Under the pieces are notes generated by a model. That model was not told the DNA's origin and did no database searches. It saw only the letters and a list, made by a program, of their open reading frames with translations. A DNA stretch of 64,000 nucleotides, taken from the NCBI GenBank assembly GCA_946902875.1, contig OX336345.1, forward strand, positions 4,681,395 to 4,745,394, in the 5' to 3' direction. Of this stretch, positions 52,459 through 63,690 are shown piece after piece; position 1 is the stretch's first letter; every line of letters starts with the position of its first letter. The position numbers were made by a program, and so were the translations under genes. Source of the DNA: Nematopogon swammerdamellus. Lineage: Eukaryota; Arthropoda; Insecta; Lepidoptera; Adelidae.

Positions 52459-52803
52459 AAAAAATAAGTTCAAAAACTAAAACCCGACTACTGAAAAATC
52501 ACGCTCTAAAAAGTATGAAACAAGAAAATGTTCTCATCTGAATTTGTTATGTACAAACTATTCAATATTTTATCGTCTATTAAATAAACAACTTACACGT
52601 AATATATTTTAATGTATTTAATAAATATTCATAGTGTTGTTCAGAGGATAGCCGTGGTCGTATGCCACCTACCCTATAGGGCAAAGTGTATAGGGAAATA
52701 GTTTGTACATAACAAATTCAGATGAGAACATTTTCTTGTTTCATACTTTTTAGAGCGTGATTTTTCAGTAGTCGGGTTTTAGTTTTTGAACTTATTTTTT
52801 ATC
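52459..52803. repeat. Palindrome of copy 2 with a shortened arm
   Basis: The left arm is full (52459-52666), but the right arm keeps only the outer 108 bp (52696-52803), so the inner 100 bp are lost. Deletions centred on a palindrome are the usual decay path of such structures. Confidence 0.85.
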
Positions 52804-52872
52804 TAGTCCTAATACTCGTACTTTGCTAAGTGTGGTCGGTGTTGTGCTGTAGTTTACCAGAGTTCTTTACCT
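52804..52872 (+). mobile_element. SINE-C, 3' part of the split copy
   Basis: It resumes ATCTAGTCCTAATACTCG and continues GTGGTCGGTGTTGTGCTGTA. It is truncated before the (TATG)n end. Confidence 0.7.
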
Positions 52873-52959
52873 TTATATTTAGAGTAATTTACCTTATAAA
52901 CCTTATATATAAACAATGAAAGGATAAACGTTGTGCGCGCGATTGGGGTTATGTTATCT

Positions 52960-53030
52960 ATTTTGCACGAAGAGATCCGTTGCCTCTGTCTACCCCCTCG
53001 GGAAAAAGACATGACAACCTATTTACTATG
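52960..53030 (+). mobile_element. R-A 3' fragment, short
   Basis: It contains GAAGAGATCCGTTGCCTCTG and CTACCCCCTCGGGAAA, matching the last codons of R-A. Diverged. Confidence 0.6.
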
Positions 53031-54960
53031 TATTTCACAAGGTTTGGATTGTAAATTGATAGTAGAAATATAAAAAATATACACTTATAATTTAAAAGGC
53101 TTCACTGGCCTATAATAAAACTCTAAATGGCGATAGATTAATTCACAAACTAACCCATTTCCTTTGTTCAGTGATATCAATTTGTATACGTAGAGTCTAA
53201 GAAAAATAAAACAGAGGTGGGATTAGGGCATCAAAATTGTTAGAAAAAAGTGTTACCAATTGTCATAATTCATACGTCAGTTTTGTAGGTGGTTGGTAAT
53301 AATTCGATGTGATTGAATTTTAAAAATCATTTAATAAGAGACCGTGCCTCTACAAATTTTTTTTGTCGATGGATAAGCCTTTAAAAAACGGTTGCACTGA
53401 AAGAAATTAATATCAAGTTACTCGAAACGCAAGTTCTCCATTGAAATGCCACCCGCAGCCATCTTTAAATAATGAAGCTCAATTTTCGCAACAATATTAC
53501 ATCCAATTTACAATTTAGAGTCGCAGAAGGGGAATAAATCATGCGCCAGTCGCCACTATCTGTCAGATGTCGGCGGACGCGCTCAAATAACGTATTGCAT
53601 CTCGCACCAATGTAGACGACATCACATTTATGAACAATCGTCGCAAAAACATTGTCGCGAAAGAATTGTAGGATTAATTTCGTATGATTTTCATGCTTTC
53701 GCCTTTCCGTTGTGTGCGTTAGCGTACGTTCTTGTGATAAGTTGAAAACAAGGTTGAACTATCGCCGGCACGATTCATATTGTAGAAGGTTACGAAAAGT
53801 ATACTTTAACATAAGGTTGACTTGAAGAAGTACTGTGTAAAGGATAAGTATGCTTTTGCACCTCTAGTAGGTAAATATTGTACTGTAATTTTTTCTGTAA
53901 AATGCTTTTGGAGCAATAATGTATTTCTATATATCTTGTCGGAACATACACATGCGTCTCATTTTTGAACATGTTTATGTGTAAACATCTATGCCCCAGG
54001 ATTTTAGAGGCTGAAGTAAATTGCGATTTGGTAACACGCGTCGCGTCTGACGCTCGTGTGTGATTCAACAGTAAGTCCCGCTCAGACTTTTTTATTGTTC
54101 TTCGGGTACTTACATGTTCGAAAGTACATAGGTAGGTATTGTAATCGTTGTCGTATTTACCGCCGAAGTGTCCTAAAATTGAAAAAAAAAAAACACTTTT
54201 TTGCGATGGAGCTTGCGTAAGTGTAATATCGGCTTAAGCTTTCGCGCTTTCGACTTTTTGTTCGAATTTTTTTGACCATCGTGTTTGTGGATGTGCGCCA
54301 TATTGGCAGGTTGAAGCACACCTTGGATCTATATGTACGGGTATGCCTACTCTTTATTCAACAGGGTTGAAAATCTACCTTATCCGTTGGGAATAGAGTT
54401 CAGATTAATTTTAGTAAATGTTTGTGTTATTTCGAATCATGCGAGGAGTATGTGAGGAGATTAAAATTACTCTTTGGAATTTTTCGCAATATGGTTGTGA
54501 CCTGTTACTTTAATCTATGGATTTCACCTTCATGCATATACAATGTATTCTGTAGTTCTGTAATTTGGATGGATTGATGCTATAAATTAAGCTGTGAGAG
54601 TATTGGGTTTGTATTTCATGATAAATCTGTAATTATTTTGACCATTTAATTTTCCAGTGTCCCGCTTACCCAACAAACAAATTGGTGCTAACGGCATGTT
54701 GTTTTAGATCTTAAAGTGGTATATTGGATTAATATAAGTAACTGTATAGCTCTTGTCTCACTTATAGCACTTACTAACGCTATTGTAAAGTCACTAAAGA
54801 AACTTAACCTGTATAAGAATGGCCTCTTTCGGGGTTACAAGACAGCTAGAGCACGCTATAACACAAATTGTTATACCACTTCAGCCTCTCAAAATAACTA
54901 TTAAACAGCTCTTATAACGCCTGTCTTAAAACCATAATGTTAGTTGGGTAGTCATATTGT
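53031..54960. other. AT-rich low-copy sequence, no gene seen
   Basis: The longest frame (53790-54068, minus) resembles nothing I know. No repeat shared with the rest of the window. One of the longer repeat-poor stretches here. Confidence 0.45.
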
Positions 54961-54961
54961 T

Positions 54962-55345
54962 GATTTTTTTATTGCTTTCGGACTGGGTGGCTCTGCCCGA
55001 GGTAGAAGCCTCAGGCGCAGCCAATTTCGCCCCCGAGGAGGTGCCAGTTCGGCTTGAAGGCAGAATAATGTCGCTGGGGAAAGGCTATTAACCCTCATGT
55101 TGAAGATCCGTGGATTGTAGAAAAAGGGAAAGATATTCCTCAGAAACCCGTTCCACACCTTTGCGGTGCGACACAAAAACCGATTTAGAGAATCGCGCAG
55201 TTTGAAGAGCTCTTCTGTCGATTACAAAGGGGCCGGGCGTACCGCGAGAGTATGGCGGGTTTGGCGAACAGGAGGAGGAGGGTGAAGTGAAACAAGTTCG
55301 TCAGAGCAGCGGCCATAGTATAAGTACCGATAAAACAGAGAGAGA
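54962..55345 (-). mobile_element. J3 non-LTR remnant
   Basis: The minus strand shows SLFYRY and GRCSDEL, then after frame changes LCRTAKVWNGFLRNIFP-like sequence and YNPRIFNMRVN. The 3' UTR ends GAAAGCAATAAAAAAATC. It is related to J1 and J2 but a different family, with at least two frameshifts. A second copy lies at 60441. Confidence 0.75.
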
Positions 55346-55659
55346 TTTAGGTCATAAATCAATGTTACAATAAATTTCAACATGAGAGCGCTCTGGGAGA
55401 AACGCTAAAATATGCTTTGGCAATAATACACTAATTGCACCAACACACTTATTTCACCACATGCCCAGCGCTCGAAGAAAGTGTTTCTATGTGCAGAGAT
55501 TTCTTGGCGGGTTATGCACCCATTTGATATTTTTCTCAGGTCTCATGTCGCCTTAACTACGTGAAATTCGCACTTTACCGAATATTTCCGCATTTCAGTT
55601 GTATTGTTAGAGTCAGTTTCTTTCAGTGTGCTTTGAATTAATTGAAATAATGTAGAAAC

Positions 55660-55752
55660 TTGTAAATTGTGGTTTCGCGAGGATCGTTGCTGTGTTTGAT
55701 CTTCTTTTGAACTTTTGAGCACAGCCACCTGTGCCGGTTGTCCACAAAAAAA
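55660..55752 (+). mobile_element. J1 3' UTR fragment
   Basis: GTGGTTTCGCGAGGATCGT, then TTGAGCACAGCCACC and CCGGTTGTCCACAAAAAAA. UTR only. Confidence 0.6.
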
Positions 55753-55774
55753 TAACATACAAAGAAAAAATACC

Positions 55775-55985
55775 ATGTAAAACTGTAGGTAGATAGGATT
55801 CCTCCCCTTACCTTCATAGATGGCTGACTGTCGGCCCACTGTGGGTGGATTGAAGCGGCTATGTATGTAAATAGTTCACATTTCCGTCCAGTACAATGTA
55901 GCCAACACGGCCGAAGGGAGCACTGACAAGGCACCTAGTTCACGAAGGCGTCACGGATATAGTTGGTTATCTTAGCCAAAAATGC
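55775..55985 (+). mobile_element. SINE body, head missing, diverged
   Basis: It starts at GTAAAACTGTAGG and passes GCGGCTATGTATGTAAATAG and CACGGCCGAAGGGAGCACTG, ending near GGTTATCTTAGCC. Member of the SINE-A/5S-SINE group; too diverged to say which head it had. Confidence 0.6.
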
Positions 55986-56469
55986 CAGAGAATGACAGAT
56001 TTCACAAAAAAGAAAACTAATAAGGAGGTACACAAATAAACTAATAAATAAACAAAAATCAAACTACGAGTACTAACGAGATCTTTACATAAAACATTTT
56101 GACATCGATAAATAACTGTTTGCCGGCCGATTTAATTTTAACGCTGAAAATATTTACGATGAATTGCTGCAATTTAGACAACATTTTTTAACGTCGCGAC
56201 TGTGCGCCCAAACAAATTGCCGGCTTGCAGCGTACATTGCACGAATACCTTGATCAGCTACCTAAAGGCGCTCCTGTCTACTGCAATACATATTGGAGAT
56301 ATTTTGCATGTAATATATTCTACTCATACTAATAATAATCTCGAGAAGGCAGAAATCAATGACGAACTCATACGAACTTCAAACGCCAAAAGAAAAATGA
56401 ATTAAAATATAAGACCCCATTCAGTAAAATTATGCATTTTATATTTACGAACTAAGTAGTTGTAACTAA

Positions 56470-56552
56470 CTAGCGTGTGGTGGCGTGCCTTGGGAGAGGC
56501 CTATGTCCAGCAGTGGACCGATACAGGCTGATGATGATGATGATGATGATGA
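56470..56552 (+). mobile_element. R-B-like 3' end with (GATGAT)n tail
   Basis: It encodes LGEAYVQQWTDTG and a stop, followed by seven GAT units. The GAT tract is the usual form of tail for this type of LINE. Confidence 0.7.
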
Positions 56553-56559
56553 AGTAGTT

Positions 56560-56706
56560 GTAATAGCAGAAGAGTCGGGAATGGTCGCCCTAGACTCACG
56601 TACCTGGACCAGATCTGGCTTTTGCTCGCGAGAGGTGTGTCAGGCAGGATCGTGGTACGTGGAGATCCGTTGTCTCTGCCTAGTGCCTAGGAACCGGCGT
56701 TCCGTG
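56560..56706 (+). mobile_element. R-A fragment with internal deletion
   Basis: GAGTCGGGAATGGTCGCCC (matching GRVGKGRPR) is joined to GTGTGTCAGGCAGGATCGTG (matching VCQDRGTW), so about 60-90 bp are missing between them. It lies right after the R-B tail. Confidence 0.65.
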
Positions 56707-57830
56707 TTCTTTAAACATATTATAATATTTATTTGCAGCAATTGATCAAATACGAGTAAATACATACTACTTATGTACAATAATATAAATAAAATAATAA
56801 ATACATACTGTGTAAATATATACATGTACATAACAGTTATTCAATAAATACTATAATATTCCGAAAACCTAAAATAACTTCCTATTTGACATTCGGTAAA
56901 ATATTTACATAATAGTTTGTGAAAGTCAATTAAGTGGGAATATTTGTTTAGGAAAAGGTCGCTGATTGATGTACTATGCCTAACTAAAGAAAGATTAAGC
57001 AAATATTTCTAAATACATCTTTTGTACACAAACATTTAAACCATTATCCTTTTTTTTAATACTCCTATTTTTAGTGTAATTTGTTGTTGTTGTAATTAAT
57101 TAAATATTACTATTAATATATAGCTAAATAAAGGTTAATGATAGTATTGTAATGAAACAAATATAAAACTGTCAGAATTTATCCACATAATTAATAATGG
57201 ATCTTCTACTGATCGGGCACCAATGCATGTTAATAAAATAAGAATAAAAATTAACATCAGAATATAACTTGATTTAATGCAATTTTCTTATGTAAAAGGC
57301 AGAATAAATACAATTATAATCAATAGGTATAAGTCATAATACTTTATTTGAAATAAAATACTTAAAAAATATATAATCTAGACCTAAAAATACTAAAAAA
57401 TAAAAATAATCGTCTATAGTAGCGGCGTCCCTAAATCAGTTGAGCTGTTCCCTAGTTATAAGCGTACATACAGATAGATAGACGTCGAAACTTTGCATTT
57501 TAAACTACGCGAGAACAGTTGGGGGGGCCTGTTCATAAACACTTCTTCGGAACCGTCCACACAGAGTGCGAGTGTGCTGTTAACTGGATATCTTTGATTT
57601 ATATCTCTGTAGATGCCAATTTGCAAATATTTGCACTTCAATTAAGTAAGAGTTAAGAACTCCGAAAACAGTAATTTATTGTTCGTTATTTTGAACAGGT
57701 TATTATATGCCGGCTTGCTTTGAAATCTAATTGCATGCGGATTTTTTTTTTCTGTTTACCTTGTGTGGGGCAAAAATTTAAATGTGGGGCAAAAATTTAA
57801 ATTTTTTTTCTCACGTTTGTTCTTCTAGCT
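56707..57830. other. AT-rich low-copy sequence
   Basis: No gene. A 21-bp tandem duplication (TGTGGGGCAAAAATTTAAA) lies at about 57762-57802. Confidence 0.4.
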
Positions 57831-57835
57831 ATGTG

Positions 57836-57880
57836 GCTCTACGTTTCGGGCCAAACGTTTGGCCCATTTTCATGAGCACC
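57836..57880 (-). ncRNA. Degenerate hammerhead-like motif
   Basis: The minus strand has CTCATGA (57876-57870; one change from CTGATGA), a long self-complementary stem with GGGCC and GGCCC, and GAAACGTA (57847-57840). The change hits an invariant core G and stem I pairs poorly, so it is at best a dead copy. No Penelope coding remnant lies nearby. Confidence 0.25.
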
Positions 57881-58404
57881 CTGCCAGCGCGATTCGGCGG
57901 CATGACACCTTATTCGAGCTTTCTTTAAAACAAAAACGTTCTTAGCGCAAATTTGGAAACAGTTTGTTTACCCTCAGAATGTAAACATCAAATAATAATT
58001 AAAATTAGGCACTTTATTCCATCAAACCTAACCTTTAATTTGGAGTGAACTGGTCCGAAGGAATGGTAATTAAAGGGCTTTTAAAGTATAATTTATTGAA
58101 ATAAATTTCAAGGAATTCCTGTCTCATTATCAAAAATGTCGACCATCTCGTTGGCTGAGTCATAAATACATAGAGTTGACGTGAGGTATCGAGATGGATA
58201 TACATAGATACCATAACTCAAACTGATTCTCTTAAGATTCCGTTGGAAGAAGAACCTTCCACTTTGGTTGAAGTATTTGAACATTTCGGCGGAAATAATT
58301 TTGTACATGACCGCTATAGGTGGAAAATAATTATTTAGGTACTTTAATATAATCTGTTTAGGGTTATCGTTAAGGCTAATGTGACTTGTTCTTTAAAATT
58401 TTTT

Positions 58405-58735
58405 GTTTTTTTTTTATTGAAACTGACGGTTGGCTACATCACCTACAACATCCGTGATGTCAGCCCATAACACCGGGTGAACTTGGTGCCACGTCAGTGC
58501 TTCCCTTCGGTCGTGCCGGCTACACTGAACTGGACGGAAAACACAAACTATTTACATAGCCGTTTCGACCGACCTTTCATTCAGTGCGGTGGTATCAACC
58601 CGGGCGGGTTAAACCCTACCACCTAGTGATATAAGAAGGGAATCATATTATCCCTTAGTCGCCTTTTACGACATACATGGGGAGAGATGCAGTGGGGCTA
58701 TTCTTTTAAAGTACCGGCCCCACAGGGTACAAAGT
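58405..58735 (-). mobile_element. SINE-A copy, full length in layout
   Basis: On the minus strand it runs from GTACCCTGTGGGGCCGGTA to GCCAACCGTCAGTTTC and poly(A). The body is well conserved with other SINE-A copies. Confidence 0.8.
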
Positions 58736-58894
58736 AAATAAGATAGGTATTCGTAACCTCATTTATGTATAAATAAAATATAAAATAGAATTTATTATAA
58801 AATACGCAGCGCTATATAATGCGATTTTTTTATGATGATTTTATTTATGTTGTATAAGTTCATAAAATAGCTTTAAAGTTAGCGAATAAAATAA

Positions 58895-59042
58895 AAATAA
58901 TAAGACATATTTTGTGAAAATTTCAACGGGTTACATAATACGGTTCAAGAGATACAGCCCTCTGACAGACGGACAGACAGACATACAGACGGCGTAGGCT
59001 TAGTAATAGGGTCCCGTACGACGGGTACGGAACCCTACAAAA
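58895..59042 (+). repeat. D repeat, 3' part
   Basis: GTTCAAGAGATACAGCCCTC, GACAGAC units and GGCGTAGGCTTAGTAATAGG, ending in the inverted GGTACGGAACCCTAC. Confidence 0.65.
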
Positions 59043-59326
59043 ATAAATATATTTGAAGTTGCCAGCGGAACCCTATGGCAGGTCTTCGAGAGTTTTCGTT
59101 ATCTCCGATTCAGCGCAAGACGTTCCCATAAAGCAGTTGAAGAAGTGTTGGAGATAAGCGACGCATAAGATCGATCAACGTTAATTATTTAAATTGCTTG
59201 ACATTTGTTTTAGTCCGCTAATAAGGCGAGTGTTTTACAGATTTCCCACTTAAACGTTCATAGGTATAGTTGTTTGTTGAGAGAATTTAGTAGAAAGAAA
59301 GAAATATTCATTTATCTTATAAACAA

Positions 59327-59630
59327 GTACCGTGTGGGGCCGGTACTTTAAAAGAATAGCCCCACTGCATCTCTCCCCGTGTATGTCGTGACCCCCTTCT
59401 TATATTACTAGGTGGTAGGGTTTAACCCGCCCGGATTGGTACCACCGCACTGAATGAAAGGTCGGTCGAAACGGCTATGTAAATATGTAAATAGTTTGTA
59501 TTTTCCGCCCACTTCAGTGTAGCCGGCACGACCGAAGGGAAGCACTGACGTGGCACCAAGTTCACCCGGTGTTATGGGCTGACATCACGGATGTTGTAGG
59601 TGATGTAGCCAACGTCTCAGTTTCCATAAG
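59327..59630 (+). mobile_element. SINE-A copy with a small internal deletion
   Basis: GTACCGTGTGGGGCCGGTAC at the start; GGCGACTAAGG is missing between GTATGTCGTG and ACCCCCTTCTT. It ends GTCTCAGTTTCCATAAG. The orientation is opposite to the copy 0.6 kb upstream. Confidence 0.8.
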
Positions 59631-60440
59631 AAAATAATAATTTATAAATAATTGTAATAATGATAAAATTTGTATACAAATTTATTTATTTTTATAATTC
59701 GGCAAAATTTTATATTTACTTGTTTATCAAAAACATTGTCTTTTTTATTTTAATTTAGAGTCTAATCTGCCCACTCAATTTTATTTCAAAGGGCCGCAGT
59801 ACTTTGACTGTACAAAGTTAGCATAATACTTGTTTGTGTGTGTGTCTGGTCGCCAAAGTTTTATCATTGTTAGAACAGTAATCGAACAAAATTAGTTCAA
59901 AATTGCATTGTGAAACTACATACGACTTAAGTTTAGCCTCTGTACCAGTTAGAGAGAAGCGAATTCATACGTCCCGGAGGTTATTTAATCTGTGCCGGAG
60001 GGCAGCTTCCTTTCTTGAAGTGATGATTATTAATTCGCTCAGAATCGGCGCCCACGTTATCCGTTGCGATGTTACTATGCTATCCTGTCCTCTAAGTCCC
60101 GCTAGGTTTCAATCGATTTTTATTTGGTATATTCATTTCAGCTATTTCGAAGAGTAATAAAAATCTTATTTAGTTTGATCATTCATCATCTGTTAGACCT
60201 ATGCGATATGAGCCGAGATTTTGTATACGTGTTACTTATAAAAAACGATGTGCCACACCAGTGCTATTCTGTTAGTCATGAAGCTACAATGAACTGTGTA
60301 TGTATCGGAAACCCCACACACATACAAAAAACCGATCGATTTCAACCAAACACTTTTGTAGTTGACACAAATCTCCTTCAAACTGCACAATTCACACGAA
60401 TCTAACAAAATAGTCCTCGCGTCGCACTGATGCTAACTGA
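59631..60440. other. Low-copy sequence
   Basis: Overlapping frames of 84 and 93 residues (59903-60405) have no recognised similarity. No repeat seen. Confidence 0.4.
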
Positions 60441-60660
60441 CTGACTGCGAAGATGTGGAATGAGCTTCCGGGGAAGATCTTTACCTACTCCTACAATCCA
60501 CGATTCTTGCCACGGATCTTAAAATAGCTGATTAATTACCCCAACAACCTTAGCCCTATAAGCCGGACTGGCTCCTCTCAACTTCTTGGGGGTGAAATTA
60601 GCTGTGCCCAAGGCTAGAACATCGAACAAAGCAACCCAGGTCGGGTGCAATAGAAAAAGC
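60441..60660 (+). mobile_element. J3 non-LTR 3' end, copy 2
   Basis: It codes for KMWNELPGKIFTYSYNPRF, then a stop and the J3 UTR (TTGGGGGTGAAATTAGCTG), ending in AGAAAAAGC. A short D-repeat end (GCGGCCAAGTGCCAGTCGAA) follows at 60658-60720. Confidence 0.7.
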
Positions 60661-61171
60661 GGCCAAGTGCCAGTCGAACTAGCGCGGAGAGGGTTTTCCA
60701 TATATTCCCAATTTTTGTTTTTTTCGAAATTTTAGACTCAGTAGTTTCGGAGATAAGTGTTGTATGTACGCTCGATTTCTTTTATATTTTCTTTAATATC
60801 TTTTAAAGTATGCACTTTAAAATAAAAATAAAAAGATATATTTGTATTAGTTTTCCTTATATCTAGCCCTTTTCATTAATACGTCACATAATGCACTTGA
60901 AACTTGGTCGACTGAGCAGCCGGAGTAGCAGCTTTCAACATCTCCGCTGAAGATGAGCAGAGTGGGAGTGTCGGCGCAGGCGCCGCGGGCTAGCTAGTCT
61001 GAGGTGCCGCTTCACGTCACTTCTCCGCATACTTCACAAGGGGTTCAGTCGGCGAGGACATATGCAAGAAATTATGCATTTTAAATTGTTGATCAGTTTA
61101 ATATAATAATAATTTAATCAAGTATATGTAACATATTTACAAACAATTAACAATTACAACTACCTAAGATA

Positions 61172-61412
61172 TTCTTCTTATATTACTAGGTGGTAGGGTT
61201 TAACCCGCCCGGGTTGGTACCACCGCACTGAATGAAAGGTCGGTCGAAACGGCTATGTAAATAGTTTGTGTTTTCCGTCCAGTTCGGTCTGGCCGGCACG
61301 ACCGAAGGAAAGCACTGACGTGGCACCAAGTTCACCCGGTGTTATGGGCTGACATCACGGATGTTGTGGGTGATGTAGCCAACCGTGTCAGTATCTATAA
61401 AAAAAAAACAAT
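61172..61412 (+). mobile_element. SINE-A, 5' truncated
   Basis: It starts at CTTCTTATATTACTAGGTGG and continues through the body to CCGTGTCAGTATCTATAAAAA. The SINE-C-like 5' third is absent. Confidence 0.8.
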
Positions 61413-62795
61413 AAATAAAAACTATCGACTTATCAGATAAAAATAAACTATTGAAGTCGGGTAGTAGCCCAACTTCTATCTACCCCGATTTTTATATTCT
61501 TGAATGTTGTTATAGCTGCACATCAAATTTTTTTTTAGATTATGTATCTACAATGACCGTTTTTATCACCTCCGGTTAAGACTAATCCAACAGTTATTTG
61601 TTTTCTAATGTTTCTCGTTTCTCATGCCGAAGGTCATGAAATCTGCTGAGATTAACTCTTCTGATTAAAAGTGTCCGAAAATTAATTTCGCCACGTTTTT
61701 AGTTAATTGTTTAATGCATATTCTCTGCTGAATTGCACTCAGAAAGCAGATGCACAACTAATTATGTTTTAAAAGTATAGTATACACAACAAAACATTAT
61801 TTCTGAGCAGCTTATATTCTTAAAGATACACGCTTTTCCGCATCGATTCAGGAGTATTGTATGAAATTCGCCATGTTTGAATCTTCCGCAATCCAGCTTT
61901 GCATTATTCCTCATCGATTTCCAATTTGAAATCCTCTTGAAACGCGCACAACGTTCGGACGAGTTCTCTAAACTCTTCTATTTTCAAATGGCACGTTGAA
62001 CCTCCTTATTTCATATGCGACGGTGTATGCCATCTTAATGTAGGAAAGGTCTAAAATCCGCGATGGCTGCCTTCAAGATTCCCGCGTTTTTTTGTTAGAC
62101 GAATTCTTTGATGCATCGTGTTCTGGTGTTGCCCGCATCTTGTTCGCAGTTTTTATTGGCTATCGATATTGAAGATGAACTTTTTAAAGCATACTTCTGA
62201 ATAAAAAAAAAACTACATACTTTATTTTTATCTGCATGTCTGAAGTGCGCAAAATGTTTCCACGTTAATTAATTTTTGCTTCATAAAACATTACTCGTTG
62301 GAAATGTAGTTAATTAAAATTGAAGCATCTTGTATGAAAAATGTCAACTTGCAAGAATTCCAATTTGCATAGCAATAATGTGGTAAGCGTTGAAATAACT
62401 TGAAAGTCTCAAGTTTTATACAAATTGCTGTGGGAATTCCTATAATTACGACCATTTTATATTATAAAAAATATTATCAACTTGTTTCAAATAGAAAAAA
62501 TATTATTTATTACGAACCATACTGAATATGCATTTGTGTCAATGAGATATTGTTAAGAGGCTACCGACTGGGTAATCTGTACAGCAGGATTGATGAAGAC
62601 TTATAAAAAGTTAAAGGTAAGTTATTATAATAATGTTCTATTTTCTAGTGTTTTTAAATTTACAGGATTATCTCGAAACGTAAAATTTACATTTTTACTC
62701 GCAATTTACAAATTTACTCGCGGGCACAGTATTCGTACGTACCATCTTCATGCATTGTTTATACTATGTATAACTGTAACCTATTTACATGTGCC
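61413..62795. other. Repeat-poor low-copy sequence
   Basis: No gene and no repeat shared with the rest of the window. It is moderately balanced in composition between 61600 and 62160 and could contain conserved non-coding DNA; only comparison with related genomes could show this. Confidence 0.4.
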
Positions 62796-62839
62796 TGACT
62801 AATAAACACTTTTTTGATTTTGATTTGATTTGACATAGG

Positions 62840-62985
62840 TAAATAGTTCGTGTTTTCAATCCAGTTCAGTGTATGTATGAAATGAAGGGAAACACTGACG
62901 TGGCACCTAATTCACAAAGGTGTTATGGGCTGATATAACGGATGTTGTAGGTGATGTAGCCAACCGTGTCAGTTTTTCCATAAAT
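62840..62985 (+). mobile_element. SINE-A 3' part
   Basis: AAATAGTTCGTGTTTTC, then GGAAACACTGACGTGGCACC and CCGTGTCAGTTTTTCCATAA. It directly follows a tail of the TTTTGATTTGATTTGA type. Confidence 0.65.
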
Positions 62986-63407
62986 AAAAGAAGAAGAAAA
63001 AATCCTCGGCGAAATAATATCAGAAACTGTTAATTTTTCAATAACCATTGCTTCCTTGAATCCACCTCAAAATTGGCCCTTCATGTACAAGTACAACACA
63101 ATACAGTTTCAACAGTAACATACCATCTGGATATTGTTAGCACCTATAAAGTGTTCCATCAGATTATGCAAAATAATTTTCATTCAGTTAAGCTGTAAGA
63201 TTGATTTCAACGGCCGCTCTCATCGCCGGCTTAGCCGAACCGTTTAACATTGATACGTTTTCTATCGGTGTCAGTGTGCTAAGTCAATCCGTCAATCCAC
63301 TCTCAATAGCTTCACAACATTGTGATATATCCGCTATCTGCGCCTGTCTAAGGTCATCTCTTTCTTGAACTGCACGAGCTGATGAAGAATTTATTAACGC
63401 TAGTTCG

Positions 63408-63690
63408 GCTTCGCTAGTTCAGTGGTGCGATCGGTCGACTGCTGTTCGTGTTCGTGATCGTACGCCTGGGCGCGATCCGTACTTGGAGGACGGGTGATCG
63501 TTCGATCCTTGAAGTCTGACCGTGGTCCGAAAAACTATAGGTCCCTTCCCTTATTACAACCTACAACATCCGTGATGTCAGCCCATAACACCTTGATTAA
63601 CTAGGTGCCATGTCATTGCTCACCCTCGTGGTGTAGCTAATGGGCTGACATCATGAGTGTACTAGGCGACGACGTAGCCAAGCATGGCAG
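63408..63690 (+). mobile_element. 5S-SINE with chimeric head, rearranged body
   Basis: The head has an A box (CTAGTTCAGTGGT, 63414-63426), the 5S-like block CCTGGGCGCGATCCGTACTT (63465 onward) and the ATAGGTCCCTTCCC junction. The body then switches strand: an inverted tail piece (CATCCGTGATGTCAGCCCA) is followed by a forward tail piece (TGGGCTGACATCATG). It supports the chimeric head seen at 40.8 kb in an independent copy. Confidence 0.65.

Larger units (their letters stand above)
49319..52803 (+). mobile_element. Satellite-carrying TIR element, copy 2
   Basis: It starts TTTTTACCCGACTACGGCG and ends CAGTAGTCGGGTTTTAG plus about 18 T-rich bases. Order: (TATG)n, AT-rich block, SINE-C in reverse, satellite block of six units, direction switch near 50600, about 25 reversed units, unique block, palindrome with one shortened arm. 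Apart from satellite length and the palindrome deletion it mirrors 20478-24073 closely. It lies inside a SINE-C, which shows that it arrived as a unit. No transposase seen. Confidence 0.75.

Noticed and set aside
20478..52803. CRISPR-like arrays
   Set aside because: The regular repeats have no unique spacers; they are satellites and minisatellites in a eukaryotic genome.
20478..52803. A single LTR retrotransposon spanning the inverted pair
   Set aside because: The long repeats are inverted, not direct, and no gag, protease, integrase or primer-binding site was seen between them.
60124..60405. 93-residue ORF as a small gene
   Set aside because: No recognised domain, overlaps another frame, no splice or promoter support; left as low-copy sequence.
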